Assembly: GCF_000702585.1 (NCBI RefSeq)
Contig: NZ_JNIQ01000002.1
Location: 61,784 to 125,783, forward strand
Origin: Exiguobacterium aurantiacum DSM 6208
GTDB lineage: Bacteria; Bacillota; Bacilli; Exiguobacteriales; Exiguobacteriaceae
DNA length: 64,000 nt
Reading direction: 5' to 3'
The notes under the pieces are model-generated. The model was given only the letters and a program-made list of their open reading frames with translations, ran no database searches and was not told the DNA's origin. The position numbers and the translations under genes were made by a program. The number at the start of each line of letters is the position of its first letter. Position 1 is the stretch's first letter. Positions 53,449 through 62,744 of this stretch are shown one piece after another.

Positions 53449-55121
53449 CCTGAATAATTCATAGTTTTTCTAAAATGCTCTCTAAGCGTTGTTCCAACAC
53501 TGTTTTTTGTTTAGTTATCCGACACCCTTTGGGTGTACAAAAAGAACCCCAATCTGCTATGGTTAAAGCGGCTAAACTAAACCATGAAAGGGATTCTCTC
53601 AATGGCTACATTACAGGAAAAACACGTAAATTTCAACTCAAACATGGTCGTAAATAATACTGGCGGAAATCTTTCCACCGATTCTGGGCTGATTTTGGTA
53701 AAAGAATTCATGGATTCCATCGGCTTCTCAACATTAGCTACCCATTCTCTCACCTTCCAGGACAACCGACGCTACTGGCATCATGACAACATTTCCTTGC
53801 TGGAGCAACTCTTGTTCCAGTTGATTGCCGGATACGCTACGGATTCTTCCGCCAACTTACTGAAGGAAGATCCTATTTTCCGTTTGGTGCTTGATAAGGA
53901 CGGGATTGCATCGCAAGCGTCTCTTTCTCGGTTCTGGGACCGAATAACGGAGGCAACCATCTCCCAATTCCAAAGCCTGAATCAAGCCATAATCGATAAA
54001 GCGCGGACGAAACGGAATGCGACCGAACTCATCATCGATTTGGATTCCACTCATTCCGATACATTCGGGAATCAAGAGGCTGCCAACTACAATGCCCACT
54101 ATGGCACGAACGGGTACCAGCCCTTGGTCGCTTTCGATGGCCTAACGGGTGATTTCCTGAAAGCAGAACTTCGTTCTGGCAATGTTTATACCTCAAATGT
54201 GGTGAAAACATTTCTGGAGCCAATGCTGGAGCATTACAGCCACACCCACCCGTGCACCGATATCATGGTGCGTGGAGATAGCGGATTTGGGACACCGGAA
54301 GTCTATGATACCTGTGAAACCCACAAAAGTTATTATGTGATTCGCCTCAAGGCGAATGCGAAACTGGCCAAGTTGGCCGAATCTTTCGTCTTGATCGGCG
54401 GCGACCATCCCTGGGAACACCGGGAAGTCTACTATTACTCGACAACCTATCAAGCCAGCAGTTGGGAAAAAAAGAGGCGTGTCTGCATCAAATCGACACG
54501 CGATGCAGGGGAATTAACGTTTCGCCATGAATACTTGGTGACGAACTTTTCGGAGAATGTATCCGCCAAAGTAATGTTCCAGCTGTACCACAAGCGTGGC
54601 ACCATGGAGAAATATATCAAGGAAGCGAAAAACGGTTTCCATTTCGACAAGACGGATAGCTCCTGTTTTCTGGAAAACCATGACCAGGTTGTAAGCCTCT
54701 TGGCTTACAACCTGGTCAACTTCATGAAAACAATCTGTTTACCGGAGAAAGAAGCGGCCTTCCAAGTAGACACCTTGCGCCTGCGCCTCTTCAAAGTGGC
54801 TGGCAAGCTGGTCCGCAGCGGCCGAAAGTTGTTTTTGAAGACGAGCTCTTCCCATGTCTACCAAAACCTGTTCTACCACTTATTGGACAAAATCCAGCAA
54901 CTCTGTTGGTAGGGCCGAGAGCCAACTGAAATTTTAAAAAAATTAATGAATTTCAAGGGGATCGTGCGCCCAAAAACCGGAAGTTTTTCGTACTGATTCT
55001 TGAACACAAACAAAATTTGAAAGAATGGTGCGATTCACATTCGGAATACAATGATAAAAAAGTATAAACCAACGGTTTTCCTAAATTAATAAGGAAAATT
55101 TAGAAGTATGAATAATTCAGG
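53449..55121 (+). mobile_element. IS1380-family element A
   Basis: Bounded by CCTGAATAATTCATA at 53449-53463 and TATGAATAATTCAGG at 55107-55121 (one mismatch to a perfect inverted repeat). It contains one intact transposase gene. No identical target duplication is visible at the flanks (TACC and TTAT). Confidence 0.85.
53602..54912 (+). CDS. IS1380-family transposase (element A)
   Basis: A 436-aa DDE transposase. The three acidic regions are seen in LIIDLDSTHSDTFG, IMVRGDSGFG and KRGTMEKYIKEAK. The ATG at 53602 is chosen because AAAGGG lies 9 bp upstream, parallel to the start of the related element B; an ATG at 53584 gives a 6-residue longer reading. The frame is intact. About 60% identical by eye to element B. 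Confidence 0.93.
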   Translation: MATLQEKHVNFNSNMVVNNTGGNLSTDSGLILVKEFMDSIGFSTLATHSLTFQDNRRYWHHDNISLLEQLLFQLIAGYATDSSANLLKEDPIFRLVLDKDGIASQASLSRFWDRITEATISQFQSLNQAIIDKARTKRNATELIIDLDSTHSDTFGNQEAANYNAHYGTNGYQPLVAFDGLTGDFLKAELRSGNVYTSNVVKTFLEPMLEHYSHTHPCTDIMVRGDSGFGTPEVYDTCETHKSYYVIRLKANAKLAKLAESFVLIGGDHPWEHREVYYYSTTYQASSWEKKRRVCIKSTRDAGELTFRHEYLVTNFSENVSAKVMFQLYHKRGTMEKYIKEAKNGFHFDKTDSSCFLENHDQVVSLLAYNLVNFMKTICLPEKEAAFQVDTLRLRLFKVAGKLVRSGRKLFLKTSSSHVYQNLFYHLLDKIQQLCW

Positions 55122-55288
55122 TTATATGTTCATTTTTAATTATTGATAGATTAACATATTTTGTTGACCCGTATTTGTTTGTTTTCTAATATGAAAATAA
55201 ATCCAGAAAATATCAGGTAAGAAAATAGTATAAAGAGTAAATAATTATATGAATACTTTCAAACAATCGTATAACGGAATAGGGTAAA
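55122..55288. other. Spacer between the two IS1380 elements
   Basis: 167 bp of very AT-rich DNA with no gene. Confidence 0.5.
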
Positions 55289-56969
55289 CCTGAATAATTC
55301 ATAGCTCTATAATTTAAGCTGGTTTCTTGAATAAATTAATCGTTCTTGGAAAAATTGGGAATTTTTCTACAAAATAGTGCGTTCTCGAAGTAGATTTTAA
55401 CTAAATGAACCTTCTTACGATTCTCTTGTTTGTTTGAAGGCATACTTCTCCCTTGTAGACGATTGATTCAAAAAATTAACGTGATGACTGATTTAAATCC
55501 ATTGACTGGATCGCCGTAGGCGCTCGAAGACCCTATAGAATTCAGTTTTTGATACACATGATAACTCGACAATTTTAGATAGGCTCGTCTGCCTGTTTGC
55601 ACAAGTTTGCCAGCGACTTTAAGGAATGTTAGTCGGATGGAATGAATAGTCATCCCTTGGTTCTTTTTATCAAAGCCGATAGTCTTTAGACAGTTGATGA
55701 GGTTGTATGCAAGCAGACTAATCATCATTCTGACATAATTTTCTAAGAAGCGTGGACTATCTGTTTTATCGAAATAAAAGCCACCTTTCGCTTCTTTGAT
55801 GAAATTCTCCATTGTCCCTCGCTTGCCGTAAAGAGAGAATATGACTTCAGGTGAGACATTATCGGATAGATTAGTCACAATGAATGCGTGTTGAAAGAGG
55901 AGTTCTCCTGCTTCACGGATTGATCGAATACAGACACGACGGGGTTTCGACCATGATTGTGCTTGATAAGGCATTGAAAAATACTGAACTTCCCGATCTT
56001 CCCATTTTTGGTTATCCCCGTAAAGAACGGATTGCTCAGCTAATTGACTTAACCTCCGATTGTTCTTTAATCGGATCACATACTGACTTTCATTTTCTTC
56101 ACAAGACTCATACACCTCTGGTGTTGCGAAGCCGCTGTCCCCACGAACCAATATGTCAGTATTCGGTATCGATTCATTGTAGTGGTGTAACAATGGGTCG
56201 ATAAAGGCTTTCACCCCTTTAGATGTGTACTGATTACCTGAACGCAGTTCAGCTTTTAAGAAATCTCCAGTCAGTCCGTCAAAGGCAACTAATGGGTGGT
56301 AACCGTAGGTTTGATAATGTGCATTATAATCTGTTAGTTCTTGATGGCCAAAGGTATCTGAATGAGTGGAATCGAGATCAATGATTAACTCGGTGTCATT
56401 GCGAATCAAACGCGCTTTATCAATGAGTGACTGATTTAATGATTGTAATTGACCCACATTTTCCGTGGTGAAACGATCCAGAAACCGTGAAATTGACGAT
56501 TGTGAGGCTAATTGTTTTCTGCCTAACACCATTTGAAAGACTGGATCCTGTCGTAACAGATTAGCTGACGAGTCTGCCGAATAACCAGCAATCAATTGCA
56601 TAATGAGCTGTTCTAATATCGCTAAATTATCATGCGTGTAGTAAGCACGGTTATCTTTAATGTCCAGAAGTGATTTTGCCAAATCAGAAAACTTGAAGGT
56701 ATCCATTACTTCTTTAACTAAGACTAAACCCGAATCACTCGATAAGCGACCACCTGTATGCGAAATGATGATGTTTGAATTGAATTTTACCTGGTTTTTG
56801 TGTAAGCTAATCATGAAGAGAACTCCTTTCTTATGGTTGGTTTAGACACCTTTACCATATCAGAATGGGGTTCTTTTTTCATCACTTAACAGGTGAAAAT
56901 GAAAAAGTAAATTTAAGCTGCCGTTAGGCAGTTGGCACATGTTTCAACGAAAAGTATGAATTATTCAGG
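55289..56969 (-). mobile_element. IS1380-family element B
   Basis: Bounded by CCTGAATAATTCATAG at 55289 and TATGAATTATTCAGG at 56955-56969, a perfect 15-bp inverted repeat nearly identical to the ends of element A. The transposase is on the minus strand, so the two elements face each other. Flanks TAAA and ATAG show no duplication. Confidence 0.85.
55468..56814 (-). CDS. IS1380-family transposase (element B)
   Basis: A 448-aa transposase homologous to that of element A with the same catalytic regions (LIIDLDSTHSDTFG, ILVRGDSGFA, KRGTMENFIKEAK). AAGGAG precedes the ATG at 56814. The frame is intact; the C-terminal 20 residues differ from element A. Confidence 0.93.
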   Translation of the reverse strand: MISLHKNQVKFNSNIIISHTGGRLSSDSGLVLVKEVMDTFKFSDLAKSLLDIKDNRAYYTHDNLAILEQLIMQLIAGYSADSSANLLRQDPVFQMVLGRKQLASQSSISRFLDRFTTENVGQLQSLNQSLIDKARLIRNDTELIIDLDSTHSDTFGHQELTDYNAHYQTYGYHPLVAFDGLTGDFLKAELRSGNQYTSKGVKAFIDPLLHHYNESIPNTDILVRGDSGFATPEVYESCEENESQYVIRLKNNRRLSQLAEQSVLYGDNQKWEDREVQYFSMPYQAQSWSKPRRVCIRSIREAGELLFQHAFIVTNLSDNVSPEVIFSLYGKRGTMENFIKEAKGGFYFDKTDSPRFLENYVRMMISLLAYNLINCLKTIGFDKKNQGMTIHSIRLTFLKVAGKLVQTGRRAYLKLSSYHVYQKLNSIGSSSAYGDPVNGFKSVITLIF

Positions 56970-57019
56970 ATAGTAAAAAGTCTAAAAGCAGGAAAAGAAT
57001 ATTCTGACTAACTATACAC

Positions 57020-58045
57020 TTATTTATAAGGTAAGTTTGCATTCGATATGTTTGAAAGATGACTAAATGTTTGTAGATATTCATTTGTTGTGTTGATTGA
57101 TTCGTGACCAGCTAACTGCATGACCCCAATCAACGAATTTCCGTTCGCTAGGAGCTTTGTGATGTAGGCCCGGCGGAACCAGTGGGGTGGGGTCTTCTCT
57201 TCGTTCGCAACGTGGTCGACGGCCTGATGGGTCATCAGGCGCAAGGCTTCATATGTGATGGCCTTATCGGCTTTTTTCGTGCTAAAGGCGATGAAAGGGG
57301 AAGAGACCTCCTCGATCATCATCAATGCCTGCAGCCGACTCACGAGATGGTTCGCCTTCTCGGTGAGCGGGATGCGGCGCCACTTGTCGCGTTTCCCCTT
57401 CACTTCGAGGTAGGATGAATGCTGATTTCGTTTTACGTCAGTGAACTTTATTGATAACAGTTCTGCAGCCCGCATGCCAGTCGTCAACAACAAATAACCG
57501 ATCGTCTCGTTCCGGAGCTCAATGAGCTCCTTTTTTTGTGCCCGTTTGACGGTATGGCGGAATGACTCGGCGATCCGCTCAATCTCGTCGAAGTCGACCT
57601 CCCGACGGAGCGGCTCCGGTCGTTTCTGGTTCTTCACGTGAAAGGCCAGATTATGTAAATGATACTGGTTGACGTGAAGGTAGGTCAGTAGGCGCTTCAA
57701 CATGTTGTTTTTGCGCTGTGCCGTGCGTGGGGCATACTGTTCGTTCACCTCGAATAGATAGCGATGAATGTCGAGCACGGTCAGGCGTTTTAATCCGTCT
57801 GTCTTCGTCATCACAAAACTGAGGACGAACTCGAGGTCCAGTTTGTACGCGCGTCGTGTGTGCGGGCTCTTGTCGGCATAGATCGGGAACAGTTCCGTCG
57901 CCCAGAACAATTCGATGACCTCGACATCATTCAAGGTCTCGAGATCGATATGGTCCTTCTTTAATGCTTCGGCCAGTTTTGTGTTTGCCCCGGTCAGTTT
58001 TTGCAATGCTACCTCGAACGACTTTTTCTTTTTCTCGATCTCCAT
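57020..58045 (-). CDS. Tyrosine recombinase (XerC/D-like integrase)
   Basis: A 341-aa phage-integrase-family recombinase. The N-terminal SAM-like core-binding domain covers about residues 40-150; the catalytic domain contains TGMRAAELL (Arg I), VKGKRDKWRRIPL (beta Lys), HWFRRAYIT (H-x-x-R), GHESINTT (His III) and NEYL (nucleophile Tyr near 326). All catalytic residues are present. GAGGGAG precedes the ATG. A dif-like inverted repeat lies 160 bp upstream, suggesting plasmid multimer resolution; integration of an element is the alternative. Confidence 0.93.
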   Translation of the reverse strand: MEIEKKKKSFEVALQKLTGANTKLAEALKKDHIDLETLNDVEVIELFWATELFPIYADKSPHTRRAYKLDLEFVLSFVMTKTDGLKRLTVLDIHRYLFEVNEQYAPRTAQRKNNMLKRLLTYLHVNQYHLHNLAFHVKNQKRPEPLRREVDFDEIERIAESFRHTVKRAQKKELIELRNETIGYLLLTTGMRAAELLSIKFTDVKRNQHSSYLEVKGKRDKWRRIPLTEKANHLVSRLQALMMIEEVSSPFIAFSTKKADKAITYEALRLMTHQAVDHVANEEKTPPHWFRRAYITKLLANGNSLIGVMQLAGHESINTTNEYLQTFSHLSNISNANLPYK

Positions 58046-58120
58046 ACTTCTCCCTCTTTTTGCTCCGTATTTTCATCTGAATATCTGTATTCATTAAAAG
58101 ATGTGATAAAGAATAAGTAA

Positions 58121-58153
58121 TACATATGTATTTTTAATAAAAATACATATGTA
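58121..58153. repeat. Perfect 16-bp inverted repeat upstream of the recombinase
   Basis: TACATATGTATTTTTA at 58121-58136 is mirrored exactly at 58138-58153 with a one-base loop. It lies between the recombinase start and the dif-like site and may bind the recombinase or an accessory protein. Confidence 0.6.
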
Positions 58154-58206
58154 ATTAGAAGATTATATTAGATAAATGTGTATTACATTTATAAATTTTA
58201 ATGAAT

Positions 58207-58259
58207 TTAAAATATCTAACTTGTGATAATCTTATATTATCACAAGTTAGATATTTTAA
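58207..58259. repeat. dif-like 24-5-24 inverted repeat
   Basis: A 24-bp arm (58207-58230) is exactly mirrored at 58236-58259 around CTTAT. Its inner part, ACTTGTGATAA (58219-58229) and TTATCACAAGT (58237-58247) with a 7-bp centre, resembles the two 11-bp arms of Bacillus dif (ACTTCCTATAA and TTATGTAAACT). Candidate recombination site for the adjacent tyrosine recombinase. Confidence 0.65.
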
Positions 58260-58349
58260 GTTCGTACTGAGACAAGAGTAATATATTATAGATTTTTTTT
58301 TAGGGTTGATTTTTATATATAAGAAGATTGGATTTTGGTTTTAAGAAAT

Positions 58350-58396
58350 AAAAAAAGTAGCTAGGCGACTCAAGGAAAATTGAATCGTTTAGCTAC
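58350..58396 (-). terminator. Terminator of the OLD nuclease gene
   Basis: GTAGCTA (58357-58363) pairs with TAGCTAC (58390-58396), with further internal pairing; on the minus strand the stem is followed by seven T. Confidence 0.85.
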
Positions 58397-58455
58397 CTGA
58401 GGATACTTAGTGCGGTATATTCCACTCTGTCTTTGGGTGTATTATTGTTCAAGCA

Positions 58456-60195
58456 TTAAGGCGCTACTGTGGAATTATCTCGATTATTCACCCAATTACT
58501 ATCGAACACTAGATTCGGGTCGTATTCAATACAATAATTTAACGCTTCTACGGCCTTTATGCTTGTATCATTTACATCCCATCCCTGGACTAATCTATAA
58601 GCCGAAAGCGGTTTACCTAATGATGAAGTATGACTGTAATGGTGGGCATCCTCAAAATTTCGTTCCATAACATATCGTCTAGCTATATTAGGATCATTTA
58701 CTTGAATGATTCCAGCTTCAATAGTGAAGTTTAAAGTCCATGCACTATTATTTTGATTATTGACGTTCAAGGTGTCGTCTAAATCATGAATTACTGTATA
58801 ACAAATTTTAAAATGGTTTAAAACTTTTTGGAAAGACGGAATATTATTTTTCGTACCACAATTTACTACTAAAGGAACATCGTTATATGAAATTTTTCCG
58901 TTCTCGACAAACTTGTTTAACAGTTCTCTAAAAACTACAGCCTCAGTATCACCTTCAACTAAAATAACCTTATCGTTAAAGAACGCTTCACAAATGTACG
59001 GGTTAAATGAATTTAACATTTTCATGTGCTCTTTTTCTTCTTCGTCAAAAATAGAGTATTTTACTTGGTTTAAGCAAACATCCCCTAAGTCATTGATATT
59101 AGTTTTAATTAAAGTAGTATGATCTCTACTTAAATCAATCATAATCGGAGAATGTGTGGCAGCTATAATTTGAAACTCCGGGTTCCCGTTTTCTCGATTT
59201 ACTAAGTCATAGAGTATTTTCGAAAAAAGTCTAATAGATTGAGGGTGAAGAAAAAGCTCTGGTTCTTCAATTAAAAGCATTTTCTTTCTTGATGAAGTAT
59301 CTTTTTGGTCAATGTTATCGATTATTTCGACATTTCTTCTGTTTCTAGCAGTTTCCATTTCCTTAAAGACATGATTTAGTCCTCTTAATGAATTGAATAA
59401 GAATTGTCTCCGAATGCCATGACCATGATTACTCATGTGCAAAGCTTGCCCTTGTCGATTAGAAAAGTTGATATCGGTATGTATAAATGAAGAGAGTTTT
59501 TTACTTATATCATCTTTCTTATCTCCAAATAAAGATACTTTTAAGTCAGGGAAAGTCTCTTGCATCATATCATTTAATCGTGATTCTAATTTTATTGAGT
59601 ATTCATCTTGTAAAATTTCCTTACGAAGTTCTTCTAGCTCTGATTGAATGGTTCCGATCCGAGAAGAGCTGACTGCGTTGTCTATTACTTTTTCTTTAAT
59701 CAGTTTCTGAACGTTCGCTAGAATTATTTCTACATCGTCTAATCCGCGTAACCAAATCGGTTCTGGGCAAGCGTTTTGTAATAAGGTGTCGAATCCTCCT
59801 GCACCTCCTATATCCCAGCATTGATCCGTTGTGTTAAAAGTATATTTATTAGCGCTTCCTCCTATTTCAACCCACTCTTTTTTAAACCTCCCAACACCTT
59901 CATGGTCCATTGAATTCACCATTGCACTATGTTGTCGATCCTCATCGCTTTCGGCTTGGATCCACCCTTCGATAATTATAGGTTCTGAATTATTATTGTG
60001 AAAATCATTTAATTTTGCATTTATGGATGAATTAACAAAATACTCGTAGGAATGGAGGATTGAAGATTTTCCTGTATTGTTTTGTCCAATCAAATAGACC
60101 AAGTCTATGTTTTCGAAATCAATCTCAATTCCAGCAGTAACTGAATTTCCCGCTATTCCTCTAAAATTAGATACACGTAACTTAATTAATTTCAT
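58456..60195 (-). CDS. OLD-family ATP-dependent nuclease
   Basis: A 579-aa overcoming-lysogenization-defect protein. The ABC-type ATPase has Walker A GQNNTGKSS near 37-45 and LLIEEPELFLHP near 307-318, followed by AATHSPIMID. The TOPRIM nuclease domain follows with VILVEGDTEAVVF near 408-420 and HDLDDT near 470. GGAGGAG precedes the ATG at 60195. No UvrD-like gajB gene is adjacent, so this is a stand-alone (class 1-like) OLD protein. Members restrict phage or damage DNA. An ISL3 element lies only 70 bp upstream and may have displaced its promoter. Confidence 0.9.
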   Translation of the reverse strand: MKLIKLRVSNFRGIAGNSVTAGIEIDFENIDLVYLIGQNNTGKSSILHSYEYFVNSSINAKLNDFHNNNSEPIIIEGWIQAESDEDRQHSAMVNSMDHEGVGRFKKEWVEIGGSANKYTFNTTDQCWDIGGAGGFDTLLQNACPEPIWLRGLDDVEIILANVQKLIKEKVIDNAVSSSRIGTIQSELEELRKEILQDEYSIKLESRLNDMMQETFPDLKVSLFGDKKDDISKKLSSFIHTDINFSNRQGQALHMSNHGHGIRRQFLFNSLRGLNHVFKEMETARNRRNVEIIDNIDQKDTSSRKKMLLIEEPELFLHPQSIRLFSKILYDLVNRENGNPEFQIIAATHSPIMIDLSRDHTTLIKTNINDLGDVCLNQVKYSIFDEEEKEHMKMLNSFNPYICEAFFNDKVILVEGDTEAVVFRELLNKFVENGKISYNDVPLVVNCGTKNNIPSFQKVLNHFKICYTVIHDLDDTLNVNNQNNSAWTLNFTIEAGIIQVNDPNIARRYVMERNFEDAHHYSHTSSLGKPLSAYRLVQGWDVNDTSIKAVEALNYCIEYDPNLVFDSNWVNNRDNSTVAP

Positions 60196-60256
60196 ATATT
60201 TCTCCTCCAGATCTTTTAGTAAGAATATTTTTATACATATATTAACTATAAATAAT

Positions 60257-60264
60257 AAAAAAGG
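60257..60264. repeat. Target-site duplication, left copy
   Basis: AAAAAAGG directly abuts the left end of the ISL3-family element; the same 8-mer is at 61575-61582. Confidence 0.9.
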
Positions 60265-61574
60265 GGCTCATCACCATAACTCGTGGTTGCTATTTTGACG
60301 ACCGATCTCGAGGCGCAATCTTAAAAAGAATCGTTCGAGGTTTCGATAGCCATAACCACGGCGTTTGATGAGCTTGATCTTGTTGTTCGTCCCTTCCATC
60401 TTCCCGTTCGACAACCTTGACACGATGGTCTGGCGCATTGCTTGCTCTCGGACCCGGATCGCTTTCGCGATCTTCGCTAAGGGCCCGCACGGATGGAACT
60501 GATAACGGTCCAACCAGTCCGTCAGCCGCCGTTGCGCCTGTATCTCGCACGTCGCCTTCAGCACATACCGGATATGCTGGAGCCCTTGATAGAGGTTCCG
60601 AATGAATGGATCTTCCTGAATACAGGAACGGGCGACCTCCCGGTCTTCCCCAGTCAGCGTTTCCGGGCGACGCGCGAGCGAACGATCGATCACGCGAACG
60701 TGGTGATGGCGTCTTGCCTCGTTCAAAAAACGACGCCGTCGGCGAAGAGCGTCCGTGAAGAACTGGACGAGGTGGAACCGGTCCAGCACATGTTCTGCCT
60801 CCGGGAAGACATGGTTGATGGCCTTCGCCATCGCCGGTGCAAAATCACTGACGACAGAACGGATATCCCCGGATATGTCTTGAAGTGCTGCCGTGATGGC
60901 TGCCACGTCCCGGCCCGGGACAATGGACAGAAGCTGTCCACTCTTGGCATCGAGGACAATCGTCGCATAGTGGTGCCCCTTTCTCGTGGCGAACTCGTCG
61001 ACCAGGACATGCGTTGCACGCTCCATCGTCTCCACTGAAGCGTACTGATAGAACCAGCGCTCCACCGTCGTATAAGGGAGGCCGTACTCGCGTGCGACAT
61101 CTGAGATCGTCCGTCCGTGGCAACGTTTTGCGATGCCTTTCCGGAAAACCTCGGTGGAAGTGCGGACGAGCCCGAGACCGTAGTCATACACGAACGTCAA
61201 ATCACAAGAGGTGCATCTTTGACGTGGGACATCCAGTTCGATCCAGAGTACACCGACGTTCCACGCATGACCGTGTCGAAAGCGACGCCGCTTTTTCGAA
61301 TGCTGGATGGTCTTTCTCTGGCAAAGCGGACAAGGGATGTCATGTCGACCCGGGATGACCGGAAAAACGTTTGGTTCTTCGTCTGACGACATTTGGATCT
61401 GAAAAAGGGCTGGAAGTGGAAGAAGTAATTTGATAAACTGTTGGGACAAAGCGAAAACTCCAATCGTGGTTTGTCTAAGCAACAATTACGATACCGGGGT
61501 TTTCGCTTTTTTTCTATGTTCAATTCAAAATCCGATGGATTTTATGTGTCAACCACACCTTATGGTGATGAGCC
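60265..61574 (-). mobile_element. ISL3-family insertion sequence, complete
   Basis: A 1310-bp element with inverted ends GGCTCATCACCATAA (60265-60279) and TTATGGTGATGAGCC (61560-61574), one intact transposase gene and an 8-bp target duplication AAAAAAGG on both sides. It is therefore a complete and recent insertion into the region upstream of the OLD gene. Confidence 0.95.
60271..61449 (-). CDS. ISL3-family transposase
   Basis: A 392-aa transposase. An N-terminal zinc-binding region (CPLCQ ... CTSC) and HTH precede the ISL3 DDE domain (VLVDEFATRKGHHYATIV, VVSDFAPAMAKAI with the second Asp, and NGKMEGTNNKIKLIKRRGYGY with the Glu). Start at TTG 61449 is inferred from GGAG seven bases upstream; a longer TTG start at 61485 lacks one. 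The stop lies in the left inverted repeat. Confidence 0.93.
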   Translation of the reverse strand: MSQQFIKLLLPLPALFQIQMSSDEEPNVFPVIPGRHDIPCPLCQRKTIQHSKKRRRFRHGHAWNVGVLWIELDVPRQRCTSCDLTFVYDYGLGLVRTSTEVFRKGIAKRCHGRTISDVAREYGLPYTTVERWFYQYASVETMERATHVLVDEFATRKGHHYATIVLDAKSGQLLSIVPGRDVAAITAALQDISGDIRSVVSDFAPAMAKAINHVFPEAEHVLDRFHLVQFFTDALRRRRRFLNEARRHHHVRVIDRSLARRPETLTGEDREVARSCIQEDPFIRNLYQGLQHIRYVLKATCEIQAQRRLTDWLDRYQFHPCGPLAKIAKAIRVREQAMRQTIVSRLSNGKMEGTNNKIKLIKRRGYGYRNLERFFLRLRLEIGRQNSNHELW

Positions 61575-61842
61575 AAAAAAGGTTGCAACAATATTTATTT
61601 GTATTTATTTGGATTTTTATATCAACTACTTCTGATTAATAAAATTTCGGGAATATGTAACTTGATTGAATAAATTAAAAGAGTGGTATATAGTTAGTAT
61701 TAAGTAAAGAGTAAGAATTCTTACTGGATATAAAGTGAAAATGCGAAAAGTCAACTAACAAAAAGCATACGAACAAAAAAACCGAGGGAAAATAAATTAC
61801 ACAACAATGAAAATGGTAAAGTGAAAAAAGGAGAGAGAAACC
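61575..61842. other. Upstream region of the toxin-antitoxin pair
   Basis: Begins with the right copy of the target duplication. AGTAAGAATTCTTACT (61710-61725) is a 16-bp perfect palindrome and a possible operator. GGAGAG precedes the antitoxin ATG. Confidence 0.5.
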
Positions 61843-62180
61843 ATGTTAGCAACGAAAACGAAAAAGGTTGCCGTCTCCAGCAAAAGACAAATCGCCATTC
61901 CAAAAGAATTTTTGATGCGATCGGTATTGAAAAAGAAGATTATTATGGAACTGAATGACGGAGTTATTCAAATCAAACCAGTAAGAACACATACGGATGA
62001 TTTCTCAGAAGAAATATTAGCAGATGTTCTTGAAGAGGGCTTCACCGGAACGACATCTTAAAAGAGTTTCAACGCCGTAAAAATATGATTCGTCCGGCTA
62101 TTTCACAAATGGTTAAGGAAGCATTAGAATCCGAACCGACTTCACTAGATGATTTATTCGGAGATGACGACGAGGACTGA
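61843..62180 (+). pseudogene. AbrB/MazE-type antitoxin with indels
   Basis: The start (TKTKKVAVSSKRQIAIPKEF) is a SpoVT/AbrB swapped-hairpin antitoxin. The next nine residues (LMRSVLKKK) are out of frame: the neighbouring frame reads FFDAIGIEKE, the family's usual continuation, and the original frame then resumes at MELNDGVIQIKP. At 62055 the frame is lost again (GFTGTTS, stop), while the next frame continues as LKEFQRRKNMIRPAISQMV to a stop at 62178, just before the toxin gene. Three small indels would explain this. Only the first 72 residues are translated as a unit. Confidence 0.75.
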
Positions 62181-62186
62181 TTTGAA

Positions 62187-62501
62187 TTGAGTGATAACTT
62201 GTGTATTAAATATTCTCCCGCAGCAAAAAGATATTTTAAAAGTCTCAAAAAGAATGACAAACAACTTCAAAATTTGTACAAATTAACTTTAGAAAAAATC
62301 TCAAGTAACCCTGAAATCGGAGAATTTAAGACGGGCGATTTATCCGGGATTCGTGGCTATGATTTTAGATATAAGGGCACCGTTTACGAGATTGCATATA
62401 TCCTTGAAGAGGGCAAAGACGGGGAATGGATTGTCGTTATTTTAGCCGGCACCAGAGAAAATTTTTATAATGAATTGAAGAGATATCTAAAATCTAATTA
62501 A
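62187..62501 (+). CDS. RelE/ParE-family toxin
   Basis: A 104-aa protein with the RelE/ParE pattern: YSPAAKRYFKSLKKNDKQL, DLSGIRGYDFRYKGTVYEIAYIL and a basic C-terminus. TTG 62187 lies 6 bp after the end of the antitoxin reading, so the two genes form one operon. The frame is intact although its antitoxin seems damaged, so either the truncated antitoxin still neutralises it or the toxin itself is inactive. RelE-type toxins cut mRNA on the ribosome; ParE-type ones act on gyrase. Confidence 0.82.
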   Translation: MSDNLCIKYSPAAKRYFKSLKKNDKQLQNLYKLTLEKISSNPEIGEFKTGDLSGIRGYDFRYKGTVYEIAYILEEGKDGEWIVVILAGTRENFYNELKRYLKSN

Positions 62502-62511
62502 ATCGTTAATC

Positions 62512-62555
62512 AAAAACGCTTAAGTCGACGTAAACGTTAAACTTAAGCGTTTTTA
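62512..62555 (+). terminator. Terminator of the toxin-antitoxin operon
   Basis: AAAACGCTTAAGT (62513-62525) pairs with ACTTAAGCGTTTT (62541-62553) followed by T. Confidence 0.85.
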
Positions 62556-62744
62556 CTTTTTACCTCGCCTACCCGGTCAAGCTATCATCTTTACGGTCGC
62601 TGACGCGAATAATCTGTACAGGCTTCGTTTCATTCTATGTCTAAGAACTCTCATTAACTTAATGCAGCTCACCGCATAGAATATAGTGAGAGAGCATAAT
62701 CTGTTTTTAAAAGTCTATTGTATAATTGTACAGAGGTGATTATT

